Positions 49,295-60,320 of a DNA stretch of 64,000 nucleotides are shown here, piece by piece. The DNA comes from Copromyces sp. CBS 386.78 (taxonomy: Eukaryota > Ascomycota > Sordariomycetes > Sordariales > Sordariaceae). The notes under the pieces are model-generated. The model was not told the DNA's origin. It saw only the letters and a program-made list of their open reading frames with translations, and searched no databases. A program made the translations under genes and the position numbers. Each line of letters opens with the position of its first letter. Position 1 is the first letter of the stretch. Location of the stretch: assembly GCA_030685235.1 (NCBI GenBank), contig MU839091.1, positions 62,001 through 126,000 of the forward strand, in the 5' to 3' direction.

Positions 49295-49855
49295 TTAAGG
49301 ACTCCAACGAGGTCCAGACGGTGGAAGACATTGCTTGGCTTCTGGTGGACCGATGGGGCTTACCCATCGTACCATGGTGTCTCTGCCTTGCCGGGTCACC
49401 ACCCATTCCTCGGCCTCCGCCACCAGACCACCACTGTCGCTCCACGCGGTGCCCAGAAGCAACCTCTGGCCGGCTTGGGCTGATGCGCCAACAGTGCGCC
49501 AGACAACGAAACAAGGGCACCTGAAAGGATTTGGGTGTTTCATCCACTCGAGTTTGCCGTCCTCGTGTATGTTGTCGAAAGTCTCATTTAGGATTTTCAT
49601 GTCTTTTAAGCCGAGTTGGTAAGGCCTAGAGGCGATCTTCTCCTTTTTCCAGCCTTCGGCAATGTCGACTCGAAGAATTTCGTCTTCGTCGGTCTTGACC
49701 CCGCCTGTGCCATTGTAGATGTCGTATTTGTCTAGGAGTATTCTGACTTCTTGCGCGAACTCTGGCTCCAAGTTACAAATCTTCACTCGTAGACGGACTG
49801 GATCTCTGGCACCTCGCCTGGCTTGCCGATACGGCACTATGTGTACCGCACCCAT
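49295..49855 (-). pseudogene. Ty3/gypsy-like retrotransposon pol fragment
   Basis: An open frame of 186 codons. Its first ~115 codons resemble the region just before and at the start of a fungal retrotransposon reverse transcriptase: Y-Q-L-G-L-K-D, then NETFDNIHEDGKLEWMKHP and PCFVVWRTV, where active elements have the same order (yPl...FD-lhe-GrLEW...P...PvFVVW). After FVVWRTV (about 49510) the resemblance stops and no palm motif follows, so the piece ends by deletion or rearrangement. It is GC-normal and not RIP-like. Upstream of 49855 no protease or gag similarity is visible and no long terminal repeats were found. A relic, or a very diverged domesticated gene; the former is more likely. 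Confidence 0.55.
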
Positions 49856-51168
49856 TACGTTACTGCCGTTGCCGTTGCTGTTGCTGCTGATGTGGCATTT
49901 GGCAGCCGGCCCGACAGCACGAAGAACATAGACCGGATTCCTGGCAGCCTTTTGAGCCGGGATAGCACCGCCAAGAGGGGTTGCGAAAGCCGAAAGCGGA
50001 ACGAAGTTTCTGGCGCTCGGGGATGGGGGTGATGGTGGTGTTGAGGCTGACTCTTCAGCCGGCTTACAACCAAGCCGTACGCCTTAATCAAAAAAAGTTG
50101 TCCTGGGCCAGCTTAGGTAGTTTGTTTGAGTCGCCAGGGTCGCCAGCCTCTTGGGTGGGGTGTGCATTTCTCAAGTCATCATCCTCGGACTGATTACGGA
50201 AATATTGAGTTTTCTTCCTCTTGTCTAGAGACTGCACCCTGTGAAGAATCAATAATTGAAAGATGGGATGTAATGGGGTTGATGATTTACAGTGATTGCG
50301 TTGTTGGAACCCGCGGTACCCGTCTGAGTGCCCAGTCTATCCGTGGGTTTGGGGAGTAGAATCGAGAAGGAAGATTATGTATGAGGAGGTGAAGAAATCT
50401 GGAAGAAGTATCGATGATTTTCGACAGATAGATGGGAATTCATATAGCCGAGAAGGAATATCAAACAGACCCCCTTCTCCAGCCAAAAAGCAATAAGAAA
50501 AATGCAAACACCCCTTTTCCTACATCTCCCAGCCATCCCGCTATTCGCTAAAAGTTGCAAAAAAATTCGGTCGCCCTGTTGAGCTTGCGGAACGAACCTC
50601 AATCCTCCAGTCAGCGACCTACGAAAACTGTACCACGGAATACCGACGCACCCGGCAATGCTTTCATCAACGGGACACGGAACTACTCTCGCCATACCTC
50701 AAGACCCGACCATAGGGCCCGCACCCGTTGTGGTAGAGGGGCTAGGTAACGGACCTTATATGGTGCCTACAGGCTGCAGCACAGGCTTAGCCTTAGGGCG
50801 GGCGGGAAGGGTCGGGTCTTGTCGTCTGATGTTTGTGGAGGGACGTTTCGGCCGGGCAGCAGCGGAGGAAGGAACGGTGTTAAGCATCCGGTACCGTATG
50901 CAGCCAGGTGATTGACAAGAACAAGTGGAACCGAACACGCTTGTGTGGTTTGAGTGGGTGCAGGAGTGTTCGGTCTTTTCTGTCAACCACCTGGCAGCCT
51001 GCATTCTGGGCTTGATGTTGTGATTAGTGCCTTGGGGGCTTTAACCACCCTCCGTATTGCTTGCTGACCAAAGGTCTTCCGTACCCTCGTGATAATGACG
51101 TGTACCCAAACATCGTGGCTTTCCCATTGCCTCCGAACGATTTAGCCACCGATAAGCACGACAAGAAT
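49856..51168. other. Intergenic, no gene recognised
   Basis: About 1.3 kb between the pol scrap and the stop codon of the secreted-protein gene. Open frames up to 106 codons have no features worth naming. Confidence 0.5.
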
Positions 51169-52168
51169 TTACCACCTCCCCCCATTGCTCCTCCCCTGGC
51201 CTCGCCCAACTCCAGCCGCCATCCTCCTCACCCTAGGCACTCCCAGTCCTCTCAATCTCAGCACACTCTCATCTCCAGGGGCATTTATACAAACCGCCCC
51301 CCTCTCCTTGACACACTTCCCCTTCTTCTTCACCTGACCCCCACCACCCTGTCCATCATGCACCACCTCATTATCACAACAACTGCCCACAAGACATCTG
51401 AACCCTTCCCCAGTCTGCTGCCACCCTGGCTCAGGGACTGGCGCCAGACACTCGGCATTGGTGTCGCAGCCGACCTCGTTTTGGCACCAGTCATCCAGGG
51501 AGCAAAAGGCTTGGCCGTCGGGGTCGAGGCCGCAGAGGCAATCACCTAGGGGAGCGGAAGGGCAGGGGGTGAAAGTGTAGGTACCGCAGACGCCGGGGGT
51601 GCAGGAGTTGGAGGGGGTTGGGGTTGGGGTGGTGGCTGTGGTTATTGTCAGGGTTGAGGTGCTTGTGGTTGTGGAAGGGGGGAGGGTGGTTTTGATGGTT
51701 GTTGTGTGGCAGGGGAAGGATGTGTGATGGGGATAGGTTGTGTTGGAGGATGTTGAGGTGGTGGTGTTGGTGGTTAGATATGGGATTCGGGTTGATGTGT
51801 GGGAATGGTTCGGAAGATCCAAGTGGGTATGTGCCCGTCGTAGTTGATTTCCGGTGGAGAAGTCGATGCTGGTTAAATCGACGGTGATGGGCAGCGTGTC
51901 CGGGATATTAATGGTTATTGTAGACGTCGTGAAAGCGGTTTGGGTGCTGGATGCGTCAGAACAAGTTAGCCATATTAACTAAGAAAATGCCAAAGAGAAA
52001 GGGACGGCAGAAAAGAGTTAATTGCCTTGGCTTTGGAGTAACGGTAGTGAAGACCGTGGTTGTACAGTTTAGTTGACCATGTGCGTGTTCCATTGTCGAC
52101 GTTGTGGTGGCATGTTCGGCAAGAGATGTAGCCGCGAGGGCCAAAAGGATGGCTAGGGTTTGCTTCAT
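51169..52168 (-). CDS. Secreted Ser/Thr-rich, cysteine-rich protein
   Basis: Exon 1 starts at 52168 with a clear signal peptide (MKQTLAILLALAATSLAEH), then a Thr-rich stretch with an N-glycosylation site (NCT). Exon 2 runs to the stop at 51169 and holds a long Ser/Thr/Pro-rich region (likely O-glycosylated), then a Cys-rich module: TPGVCGTYTFTPCPSAPLGD, CLCGLDPDGQAFCSLDDWC and a CLVGSCC motif. Fungal secreted or cell-wall proteins often carry such a C-x-C-G...DG-x-F-C module. The joint I prefer is a GC-AG intron (donor GCAATT after 52026, branch CTAAC, acceptor CAG before 51946), giving 306 residues in phase; an alternative is a GT intron from about 52040 to the TTAG just before TTAATATGG. 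The basic, Arg/Gly-rich C-terminal tail is odd and may conceal a further splice. Function unknown. Confidence 0.6.
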
Positions 52169-52630
52169 GATGTCTGACCCCTGAGGTAGACGGCAAGGCT
52201 GGCTTAAATAACGCTTCAACAGACAACATTGTAAAGCACACGGGTGGAATCGGTCTTATAGGGGAGGGAAAAAGGCAGAAATCGTCAAACTCGAGAGTTC
52301 TTTGCATCAAACACTAGTGTATACCCTCTGCAGAACACAACAGGAGCGCGGCGAGCTGTCGGGGTTTCTGTCGGCGAGTTTCTCGGTGGCCGTGACGAGA
52401 GTCAATATGTTGCTGAAGTTCCGAGTTGGAAGAAGCAAGGGTTGTCAGCCACTCCTTAAGCCAATGCTGGATTGTGTAACTGATCGGAACGAACTCATGC
52501 AGGGACTTGATGAGCTGAATGCATGTTGGTGGTAATCGTAAATGGGTATCATAATTTAGACCAGCCTTCGGGGGCCAGACATCGAATCGTCTTGAACGGG
52601 TCCATAAGCAATAACAGTATGGCAGATATT
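52169..52630. other. Intergenic, 462 bp
   Basis: Upstream region of the secreted-protein gene and 3' flank of EFG1, both minus strand. No motif identified. Confidence 0.5.
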
Positions 52631-53535
52631 CTAGTCCTCCTCGAAGAAGCCTCCGTCTTCGCTCTCGCTTTCTTCCTTCTCCTCCTCCGTCTTGCCGTAT
52701 TTTCCCTTGGCTGGGCGCTCCTCGTTCTGGGACGAATCCGTCTTGGCTGTCTTCTTGGACGCAGGTTTCGAGAGTGAGAGATGGCGTTCGGGTCGCCTGT
52801 CGCGGATCTTCTCCAGAGCCTTCTTACCCTCCTTGCGGGCCTTTTCGATGGTGGTCCACATTGGGGGTCTTGATGAGTGGAGGTGGTGTGCGGCTGAGCT
52901 CTTCTCGTCCTTCTCTGTGGCTTCGTCCTTGGACTTGGGGTATAAGCTGATGTAGGTCTCCATGTGAGGGTGGTAGAGAGCATAATCGAGGTCGACCTCG
53001 GCAATGTGGAGGTCGGCTTTTAACCTGGCGACTTCGGCTTCGTCTTTGGTTTCGTCGAGTTGCTTCTTCAGCTGCTTTGCGAGGCGCTCCGCCTTCTTGC
53101 GCTCTGCTCGTAACAATCCGGGTTAGAAATACGAATAGGCCTTCCTGTGGCAGGGGACAACATACCGAAGAACCTAACCATATGGTACTTGCTGATCATC
53201 TTGCTCCTCAGCCTCTTGTCACTCTCGTCGTACATCCTCTGCTTGTGGGCTTGCAGTTCGCGCTCGAGGTCGTTCCTGACATTGGCAGGCAGCTTTTCGT
53301 TCTTGTGTTGGAGAAGACGCTCAATTGCTCTGACACGCTTCTTGATCTGACTGAGATTGCCATCGTTGATCTTCTGGGTGGTTTTCTGGCGCTTTGCGAT
53401 GTTCTGGGGGTTGAATCTGTTGTGGGGGTTTCTGGGTTTGTGCTGGTGGTGCTGGTTCTGGTTTTGGTTCTGCTTCTGCCCCTCGTATCCATTGACGTCC
53501 GCACCCTCGGCCTCTTCAAAGGATCGCTTGCCCAT
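52631..53535 (-). CDS. efg1: rRNA-processing protein EFG1
   Basis: Two exons, 53535-53166 and 53103-52631, split in phase 1 (GTATGT donor, CAG acceptor; [16 protein letters not shown]), encode 280 residues. The N-terminus is Asn/Gln/His-rich; the core reads [32 protein letters not shown] and [13 protein letters not shown], then [18 protein letters not shown] and [20 protein letters not shown], which is diagnostic of the EFG1 family of nucleolar proteins in 18S rRNA maturation. The C-terminus is Lys/Glu-rich and ends [10 protein letters not shown]. Predominantly helical/coiled coil. Head-to-head with the MIOS/Sea4 gene, about 745 bp between start codons. Confidence 0.93.
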
Positions 53536-54280
53536 TGTCGCGGTGCGCTCAAACAGGAGATTGTATGATTTCGGAGAGTATAATAACCTCTTGGGTGATC
53601 GTGTTGGTGGTGGTGGTGGCTGCGATCTGGTACTGGTAATCCAAATTCAGTTGGTTGCACTGGCTGGTTGTTGCCATGTTCGTCGGCGTGTTTCTTCAAT
53701 TCGAAAAAAATAAATAACTGGAGGCTAGCAAAGAGCTGAACCCCTGCAATCGGCCTGCAGGCGTCAGTCACTGGCCTCGCATTGCAAGGACAACCTTGAC
53801 GTCCCGGGTTAGGGTTATGTGAGTAGAGCCACGGCAACAGCCATCGTCTACTTTCTTTCGAACCCTTCCGTTGGCCTTCCTCTAACAAACTGAAGTCTCC
53901 CTTCCAAGTCCACATTCAACAACCACCAAAAATGAAGCTATAGTCAAGACGGCTGTTTCATCGCCATCGTTACCTCCACCAAAATGCCATGAGCATTATT
54001 TGGATTGTTTATATCTTTTCTCTTTGAGTTCGTGAACCACGTTGCGACCAGCCAGGGTCATCTGGCTGGGAAGGAGCGCTAGGAGCATTTGGGGGAACGA
54101 ATCCGACTGTTCAACTTCCATCACTTCTTCAACCGAAACTCAGCTTGTTGCTGTAAACCCCCTTCACCCGAGGTCGCGGTGGCGAATGAGACGGCATCAT
54201 CCACCTTCCTACTCGATCACATAACTACACAACCCCGGGCTCCTGGAACCAGGACAACGGCATCATAGTAACTCGCCAGG
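53536..54280. promoter_or_regulatory. Shared divergent upstream region of EFG1 and MIOS/Sea4
   Basis: 745 bp between the two start codons must contain both promoters and leaders. CT-rich and GA-rich stretches are present; no clear TATA box. Confidence 0.5.
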
Positions 54281-57200
54281 ATGGATCGCCCGGAGCCGGG
54301 TCTCATCAGGTGGTCCCCGAACGCGGGGCGAGACCTCTTTCTTCACATCAACCTTCAGCATCACGTCGTACAGCTCCACGAGCCAACAGGCTTCGCCAAC
54401 AAAACCAAGTTCGACTCAAGGAAGCTCGGCAAATATGACGAACTACCTCCTCTTACCACCTTTGACTGGTCTCCCTCAGTGCCCGGCCTGGTCGCCGTGG
54501 GTACCTCGACCGGCGTCGTCAATATCTTGCGCGTCGACGACAACTCAAACGCAGTCTTGGATCTCAATCTTAAGATGTCCCGTACCTGTCAAGCCGTCGC
54601 CTTTAGTACCGCTGGAAAGCTTGCGGTTGCCCTGGACAGAGTGAGAAGTGACAACTGCCTATACATCTGGGACGTCAACCGGCTATCGACCATGGATACC
54701 AATGCCTATGGGTTCAGCAGTGTTGTACCCTTTACCGATCCCATAGATCGTCTCGAGCCCAGCGTTTCAGTCTCCAGCGTCAGGTTCTTCGAAGACAATC
54801 CTAATGTTCTGGTGGCCGGTATCAAGGGGCAGGGTCTCCGCATACATGATTTAAGAGGTAGCCTCACAGTTTAAGCTCGAGCCATCCTTTCGAAAAGTGT
54901 GAGCTGACGTGCTTTCCAGAACAAAGTCACGGCTCAGTCATTCATTTCCCCACCAAATGTTGCAACAACCTTGCTATTGACTACGCAGACCAGAACTACT
55001 TTGCCTCCTCGGCCTTGGACCAGCCGGGGGTCATGGTTTGGGACCGACGTGCAACCAACCGCCAGGTTGCAAGGCCCTCGTATAACGAGGCAGTTAAGGA
55101 CGACGAGTTACCCTGGGGCGGAGCCTTGCGTCTGGAAAAAGCGGTGCGCGTCCTTACTCAGGGTCCGGCCCAGGACACCAACACCTCCTACATCCGTTCC
55201 ATTCGTTTTTGCCGAGACAAGCCCGGTATGCTAGGCGTGCTGTCACGGGCCGGCCAGCTCCGAATCTTGGACACCAGACATGAATACGTGGAACCCAGTA
55301 ACCAGTATGAGAACAGCCCGGAGCTACTCGAGGTGGCCAGATCGTATGAGATGGATCCTTTCTATCTGGACCCCGCCCGCCATAAGCACGAGAAGATCGT
55401 GTCCTTTGACTGGATTACCATGCCTTCACCCATTGCCCAGGCCAGAATGCTTGTCCTCCGGAAGAATGGCAATTTCGACGTATTGGAGAAGCCGTCCTTT
55501 ACGTCCGAGTATCCATTTAAGCTCATCCCGTGGCAACCACCCCACCGAGGACTGGAAGGTAACGAACCACCTGAGGATAAACCCTACCCTTGGCTCCCCG
55601 GAGAAAATATTGACAATCTCAATCTTCTAGAAAGGATATCTTATCATCAAACCATGGACTTTGAGATCCCCCAGACCCAGGAAGTCCTAGGACCCTTTTT
55701 GACCGAAAAGTCCTTGGCAAATAAGCAGCTATTCGGACCAGACAGGGCAAACCTAACCGCAGTTGTTGAAGACGCCATGCAGTCGGACGTTTACACTGAC
55801 CTCATAGGACCGGACGGCTTTAATAGAATCAGCAATTTGAACTTTCCGGAAGGATATTCTACAACCGCGCCGATTGCTGAGAAGTTGGCGGCCCTGAGAA
55901 GGACGGTTGGAGAGCGTTCACCTAACGGTTTGAACACGCGAGGCGAACCGTTAGGACAGTTGGAGCGGCATGAGAACTTGCTAATGAAACTCATGGATCG
56001 AAGCAACTTCCCTAGAGAGGCACAGGTTATCCTCGATCATACCATGATCTTCCGCGCAAAGGAGGGCTATCTTTTCAACTACAGAAGAAACCAGCAGATC
56101 GTAGCCGATGACCCATGGCTTAAGGATATGTGGGCTTGGATTACAGGTAAGCTCATTTTCAGCCCCAAGCCAACGCTGCTTGGTCTCTAACGAGCTCTTG
56201 TCTATATAAGGCGCCGACGAAGCAGCTTCAGACGGCGGGCTGATGTCTCACCCTCTCGATCTTAGCTATATGGGAGTGTACACATTGTGGACAAACGATC
56301 TTGGTAAGTTCTAATCCACTGCCAATACTTGGTTATAATTACTCTGACGCAGAATCAGGGAGTAAACCTCAAGCAAGGCTATCGGACCACTCACATGCCC
56401 CTGACCAAGCCGGTTGGGAGCGTTGCTTGAACTCCATAAACAAGAAACTAGGGCTCCCAAAATTCGACGGCGTCGATACGAATCGCCCCCACCATCGCGT
56501 GATGTGTCTCGAGATGTGCAAATGGGGTCGCAACTATGACGCTGATTTGATCGATGGACAGTCCATCTCCAGCCTGAGCAAAGACGCCTCAGTATGGCAC
56601 ACCATGGCGGCTGCTCAGGCCCTCTTCAGGGGCGATACCAAGGGCGCTGTGCAAGTGCTCAAGCAAGCCAGCACTGATCATCCCGAACTCCTCTTTGTCT
56701 CTCTCGCACTGCAGCTCGTAGGCAACGTCACGCAAGAGCCCGGGGGCGGGGACAGAAAGAACAAGAACAACACTGTCAAGGAAGCCCTCGACTTTGACGA
56801 ACGCGTGGCCTCTAAAACCGACCCTTACCTGCGCGCAATCTCCTCCATCATTGCCACGGGCGACTGGCTGACCATTGCGAACCAACGCTCTCTCCCTCTC
56901 CGAGACCGCGTTTACGTCGCTGTCCGCTATCTCCCCGACGACGCCCTCACCGCCTGGCTCCGCGCCGAGACCGAAGCGGCCATGGAGGCCGGCAACATCG
57001 AAGGCATCGTGCTTACGGGTATCACGGACCCTCTCGTCGACATCCTCGCCCGCTACGTGTCCAAATTCGGTGACTTCCAGACCGCCACGCTCGCGCTATC
57101 CATCTGCTCACCACGCTTCATCGACGACGTGCGCGCGGCCGCCTTTCGCACCGCCTACCGCGCCTACCTCCAGCGGCACCACGCATTCTTCCTTCGCGCC

Positions 57201-58040
57201 AAGTTCGACGTCGAATCGACCAAGCGGAGCAAGCACCAGGGCCGCCCCACCCTCAGGCCTCCAGGCCGTCAGATCGCCCTGCGCTGCGTATACTGCGACG
57301 CCTCGACTAGTCTGCACACCCACAACAACAGCGCCTCCAACAGCTCCAACCCCAATAGCCATTTGCCTGGCAACGCGTCCCCTTCCATACCAAGCTTCAT
57401 GGTCCAACACGCTGCTGCCCAACAAGCCCAAGCCCAAGCCCAGGCTGCGGCGGCCGCGGCGGCCGCAGCACAACAACAACAACAACCAACATCTGGAACC
57501 TCAGGAGGCGGAGGCGGAGGAACCACACCCAAGATCCCGATCCCTCCTCCTCTGCCCCCGCCCGACGCCCTGCAACTCCCACCAGCGGCCGCCGCTGTAC
57601 AAAGCAGTAAGAACCCCTTCACGGAGAAGATGGTGCAAGCGGGCATCTCCTGTCCAAACTGCAAGCGTCACCTGCCACGGTGCGTAGTCTGTCTAGAAGT
57701 CGTCGGTATGCCGCGCAGCGATTCATCGGGGCCGGGTGGTAAGGAAGGGGTGGGGGAGAATAGCAGATCGGTTATGATGATGGGTAGGGGAGGAAGGGGA
57801 CCAGGTACGACTGGAGGAGGTACAATGGGAAGTCTTCACGGCGGCCACGATCCTCATCAGATGGCAATGGACACGACCAACAAAATGGCGGCGAGGTTTC
57901 CGACTTTTTGTTTGCAGTGCGAACATGTACTGCATTTGGATCATGCGAGGGAGTGGTTTTCTAGGCATCAGGAGTGTCCGGTGCCGGAGTGCAGGTGTAA
58001 GTGTAACTTTAGGGCGAATCCGGAGTTGAGGTATCGGTAG
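54281..58040 (+). CDS. sea4: SEA/GATOR complex subunit MIOS (Sea4 family)
   Basis: Four exons (54281-54857, 54920-56146, 56211-56303, 56353-58040), all splits in phase 1, give 1194 residues. The N-terminal half is a WD40 propeller starting MDRPEPGLIRWSP, with FDWSPSVPGLVAVGTSTGVV and NYFASSALDQPGVMVWDRR blades. A helical solenoid follows, with TMAAAQALFRGDTKGAVQVL. The C-terminus carries a zinc-binding module: ISCPNCKRHLPRCVVCLE, then FCLQCEHVLHLDHAREWF and ECPVPECRCKC. This order is that of MIOS/Sea4, a WD40-RING-type protein of the vacuole/lysosome-associated SEA (GATOR2) complex, which activates TORC1. A low-complexity Ala/Gln run (about residues 830-860) and a Gly/Met-rich insert sit between zinc ligands; both may be lineage-specific. 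The short 93-bp third exon is supported by phase and by DLSYMGVYTLWTNDLG. Confidence 0.93.
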
Positions 58041-58307
58041 ATGGGAGGTGGACTGGGAGGGAGGGGAGGAAGGGGGAAGCAAGGGGGAAGGGTGAAAGGG
58101 AGGGAGAGAGGGAGAGGTAGAGGCAAAGGAGGGTAAATGGAGCGACAGGAAGCAGAGAGTGTAAAATAGGGACTTGGAGAGGTAGCATAAAGGGGTAGTG
58201 CGTATGTGGCATACATAGCGAGCGGGGTGATTCTGATGCTAGGTGTAGTTATCATCTGCGGCGATGTATTTGTCGAAATACTTGCAATTAATTGTACGAG
58301 GCTTTCT

Positions 58308-58329
58308 TTTCTTCTTCTTCTTCTTCTTC
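58308..58329. repeat. CTT microsatellite
   Basis: Run of TTC/CTT trinucleotides in the 3' flank of the MIOS gene. Confidence 0.75.
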
Positions 58330-58677
58330 CTTGCTTACTAAATCTCGTGTTCCTCTCTCCTTCTTTCCTGATATGACCGAAAAGACGAAGTTCCATAACC
58401 CTCCTGAACCTTGGATAACAGGTGACAGATGAACATGATGCCATAGTCAACCCACCAACTGAATGGTAGCAACCACTCCACGTGTTTCCGCCTTTTCATA
58501 CTACGCTTATAGAATGCTGATTCGAAGCGTGACAATACCGAGAACCCACTAGTCTTCTTCATTCTGCCGTTTCCGTTTCCGTCATCGTGTTTTCCACATA
58601 CCCCTTTAGACCCTTTTGGTTTATTTACTGATAATGCCAAGCAAGGCTCCGCCTCAGTACAACTTGCTCTTGAATCT

Positions 58678-58937
58678 CTTGGTATTTTTGGGACGTCTTT
58701 CTTGGTTCTCTTGGCCCTCTTGGTAATTCTTGGTAATTCTTGGTAGTTCTTGGTAATTCTTGGTAACTCGTGGTACTTCTTGGTGTTCTTGGAAAATTCT
58801 TGGACTCTCTTTTTTGATTGCCATGGAGACTTGGTTGTCTTCTTGGGACGTCTCTTGGAGTCTTGGACCCCTTTTGAACCTTTTCTTGGTTGTCTTGGGA
58901 TTTGCTTGGATAACCGCAAGTCTTGGTGTTCTTGGTT
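58678..58937. repeat. CTTGG minisatellite with a 10-bp core unit
   Basis: The pentamer CTTGG recurs every 10-20 bp over 260 bp. The tightest part (58717-58800) is a tandem array of a 10-bp unit resembling TTCTTGGTAA with about eight copies. Because 10 is not a multiple of 3, all minus-strand frames encode the same ten-residue repeat, which explains the long repetitive minus-strand frames here. Confidence 0.85.
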
Positions 58938-59893
58938 TTCCTGGGCAGGCGGCTCGAATCCTCGAATCAATCGCATACGCGGTACGGTACTCGGCGTCAG
59001 CGGCAGCGGGAGTTCGGATGATAAGCAGTGACACAACCCAACCATCACACAAGCAAAGCCAAGAGTTCGTCTCGACTGACTGTGCTGTCATTCTGCGTTT
59101 CCTTTCTTCCAGAAGTTCCTGGTGTCGCAATCAGAGGCTGGGCGCCAAGATGTCTTCAGCCGTGGAGGCCCCGTTTTGTAAGAAGCTTGATGTGATGTCA
59201 AATTAAAGATGGCCAGATAGTGACGGGAGTGGCTTGTGATGGAGGGTACGGTAGAGAGCAGAGGGTTGAGAAGACTTTACCGTTCCCGCAACCTCTTGCA
59301 CTTCACTTGCATTGCTCATTTCTGTTTCGCACAATCGAGAGAATCTTAGACCTGGATGATAAGAAGAAAGGATGATGTTCCATCAATTAAAACCGAGAGC
59401 GAACTTGGCTCATTAAGCAGGGTGGGAGGCTCCGCTGGCGGATGGATACCCATAGATATTAGTGTACCGAATCCACTGGCGAGGAATCCAGACCACAGAC
59501 CGGCTTTGTCCAAGCTTGACAAGGCGCTGGGATTGCCTCACGTTCGGGTTTGTGGTGTGTGGTCGGGGTGAGCACGTGTCTACCGTCTCGGGCATCAAGT
59601 CGCTAGAAGAGGCCCGGAGCCGTGGAGATTAGCGCTGGAAATACCTAGGTAGGGTGTTCCGGTTCTGTTCTTGAAACCTTGGCCGATCTCCGGCCCTGTT
59701 GACAGCCGAATGTTTTCTTTTGAGTTTGACCCATTTGTTGTGTTTGAATGATGGGTTGGACATCTGCTGTCACCGTCTCTATCTCGACGGACAGGCAGTT
59801 GGATTGTCAATGTCGCATATGCCCCTGCCATCCATACCCGACTCCGACGTACAGTACCTCTGTCCTGCATCGACATTACGGTTGCCGAGAAAT

Positions 59894-59964
59894 ACCAAGT
59901 CGCCAAGTCAGCCAAGTAAAGACCAAGAATACCAAGAATGTCCAAGCCCTTGGCTAACTTGGCA
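59894..59964. promoter_or_regulatory. CCAAG cluster with four GCCAAG sites
   Basis: Within 62 bp there are GCCAAG at 59902-59907 and 59911-59916 and its complement CTTGGC at 59949-59954 and 59958-59963, plus several bare CCAAG. GCCARG is the core binding site of PacC zinc fingers in Aspergillus. The location 2.2 kb upstream of pacC suggests a distal PacC-binding cluster. Confidence 0.45.
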
Positions 59965-60320
59965 GCACTCCGCATGATCTCTTTGCTCTATGTTACTGTT
60001 TGTTATTGTGCCATTGAATAACACCGGCCTTTGGTCATGTTTCGTCTCCAACCCAATCCCATCTTCCTTCTGCCCCTTGTGAGAAAGAAAGCCACCCGTC
60101 GGAAGCAGTTTGCTGAGCTCAATCAATCATCGGGCAATTGGTCCAGTCCGACGGCAGTGGATTGTGGAACAAGCCTCGGCGGCTTTCAGTCCATCAGAGC
60201 GGAAACTCACAATCGGGGATCCTCATCCGCCGTCAACCGATCATGACAGGCCGCCGGACCTTTCCCTTTACAGCCAAAGAGTGCCCACCGCCCTCATGTG
60301 CGGATGACTTTTACCCCGTA

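Larger units (their letters stand above)
58041..60320. other. Intergenic: MIOS 3' flank and distal pacC upstream region
   Basis: About 2.3 kb. A CTT microsatellite (about 58308-58329) and a CTTGG-type minisatellite (58678-58937) lie in the left part; an oppositely oriented CCAAG cluster lies at 59894-59964. No gene recognised, although the minisatellite opens long frames on the minus strand (58338-59048). Nine GCCAAG-type sites (either strand) fall in 58636-59963. Confidence 0.55.

Noticed and set aside
57269..57664. Minus-strand Ala/Gly/Cys-rich frames opposite MIOS
   Set aside because: Shadow of Ala/Gln/Pro low-complexity coding sequence on the plus strand.
58338..59048. Minus-strand frame of 236 codons with a repeated ITKNYQELPR peptide
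   Set aside because: Produced by the 10-bp minisatellite, which opens all frames; not a protein gene.
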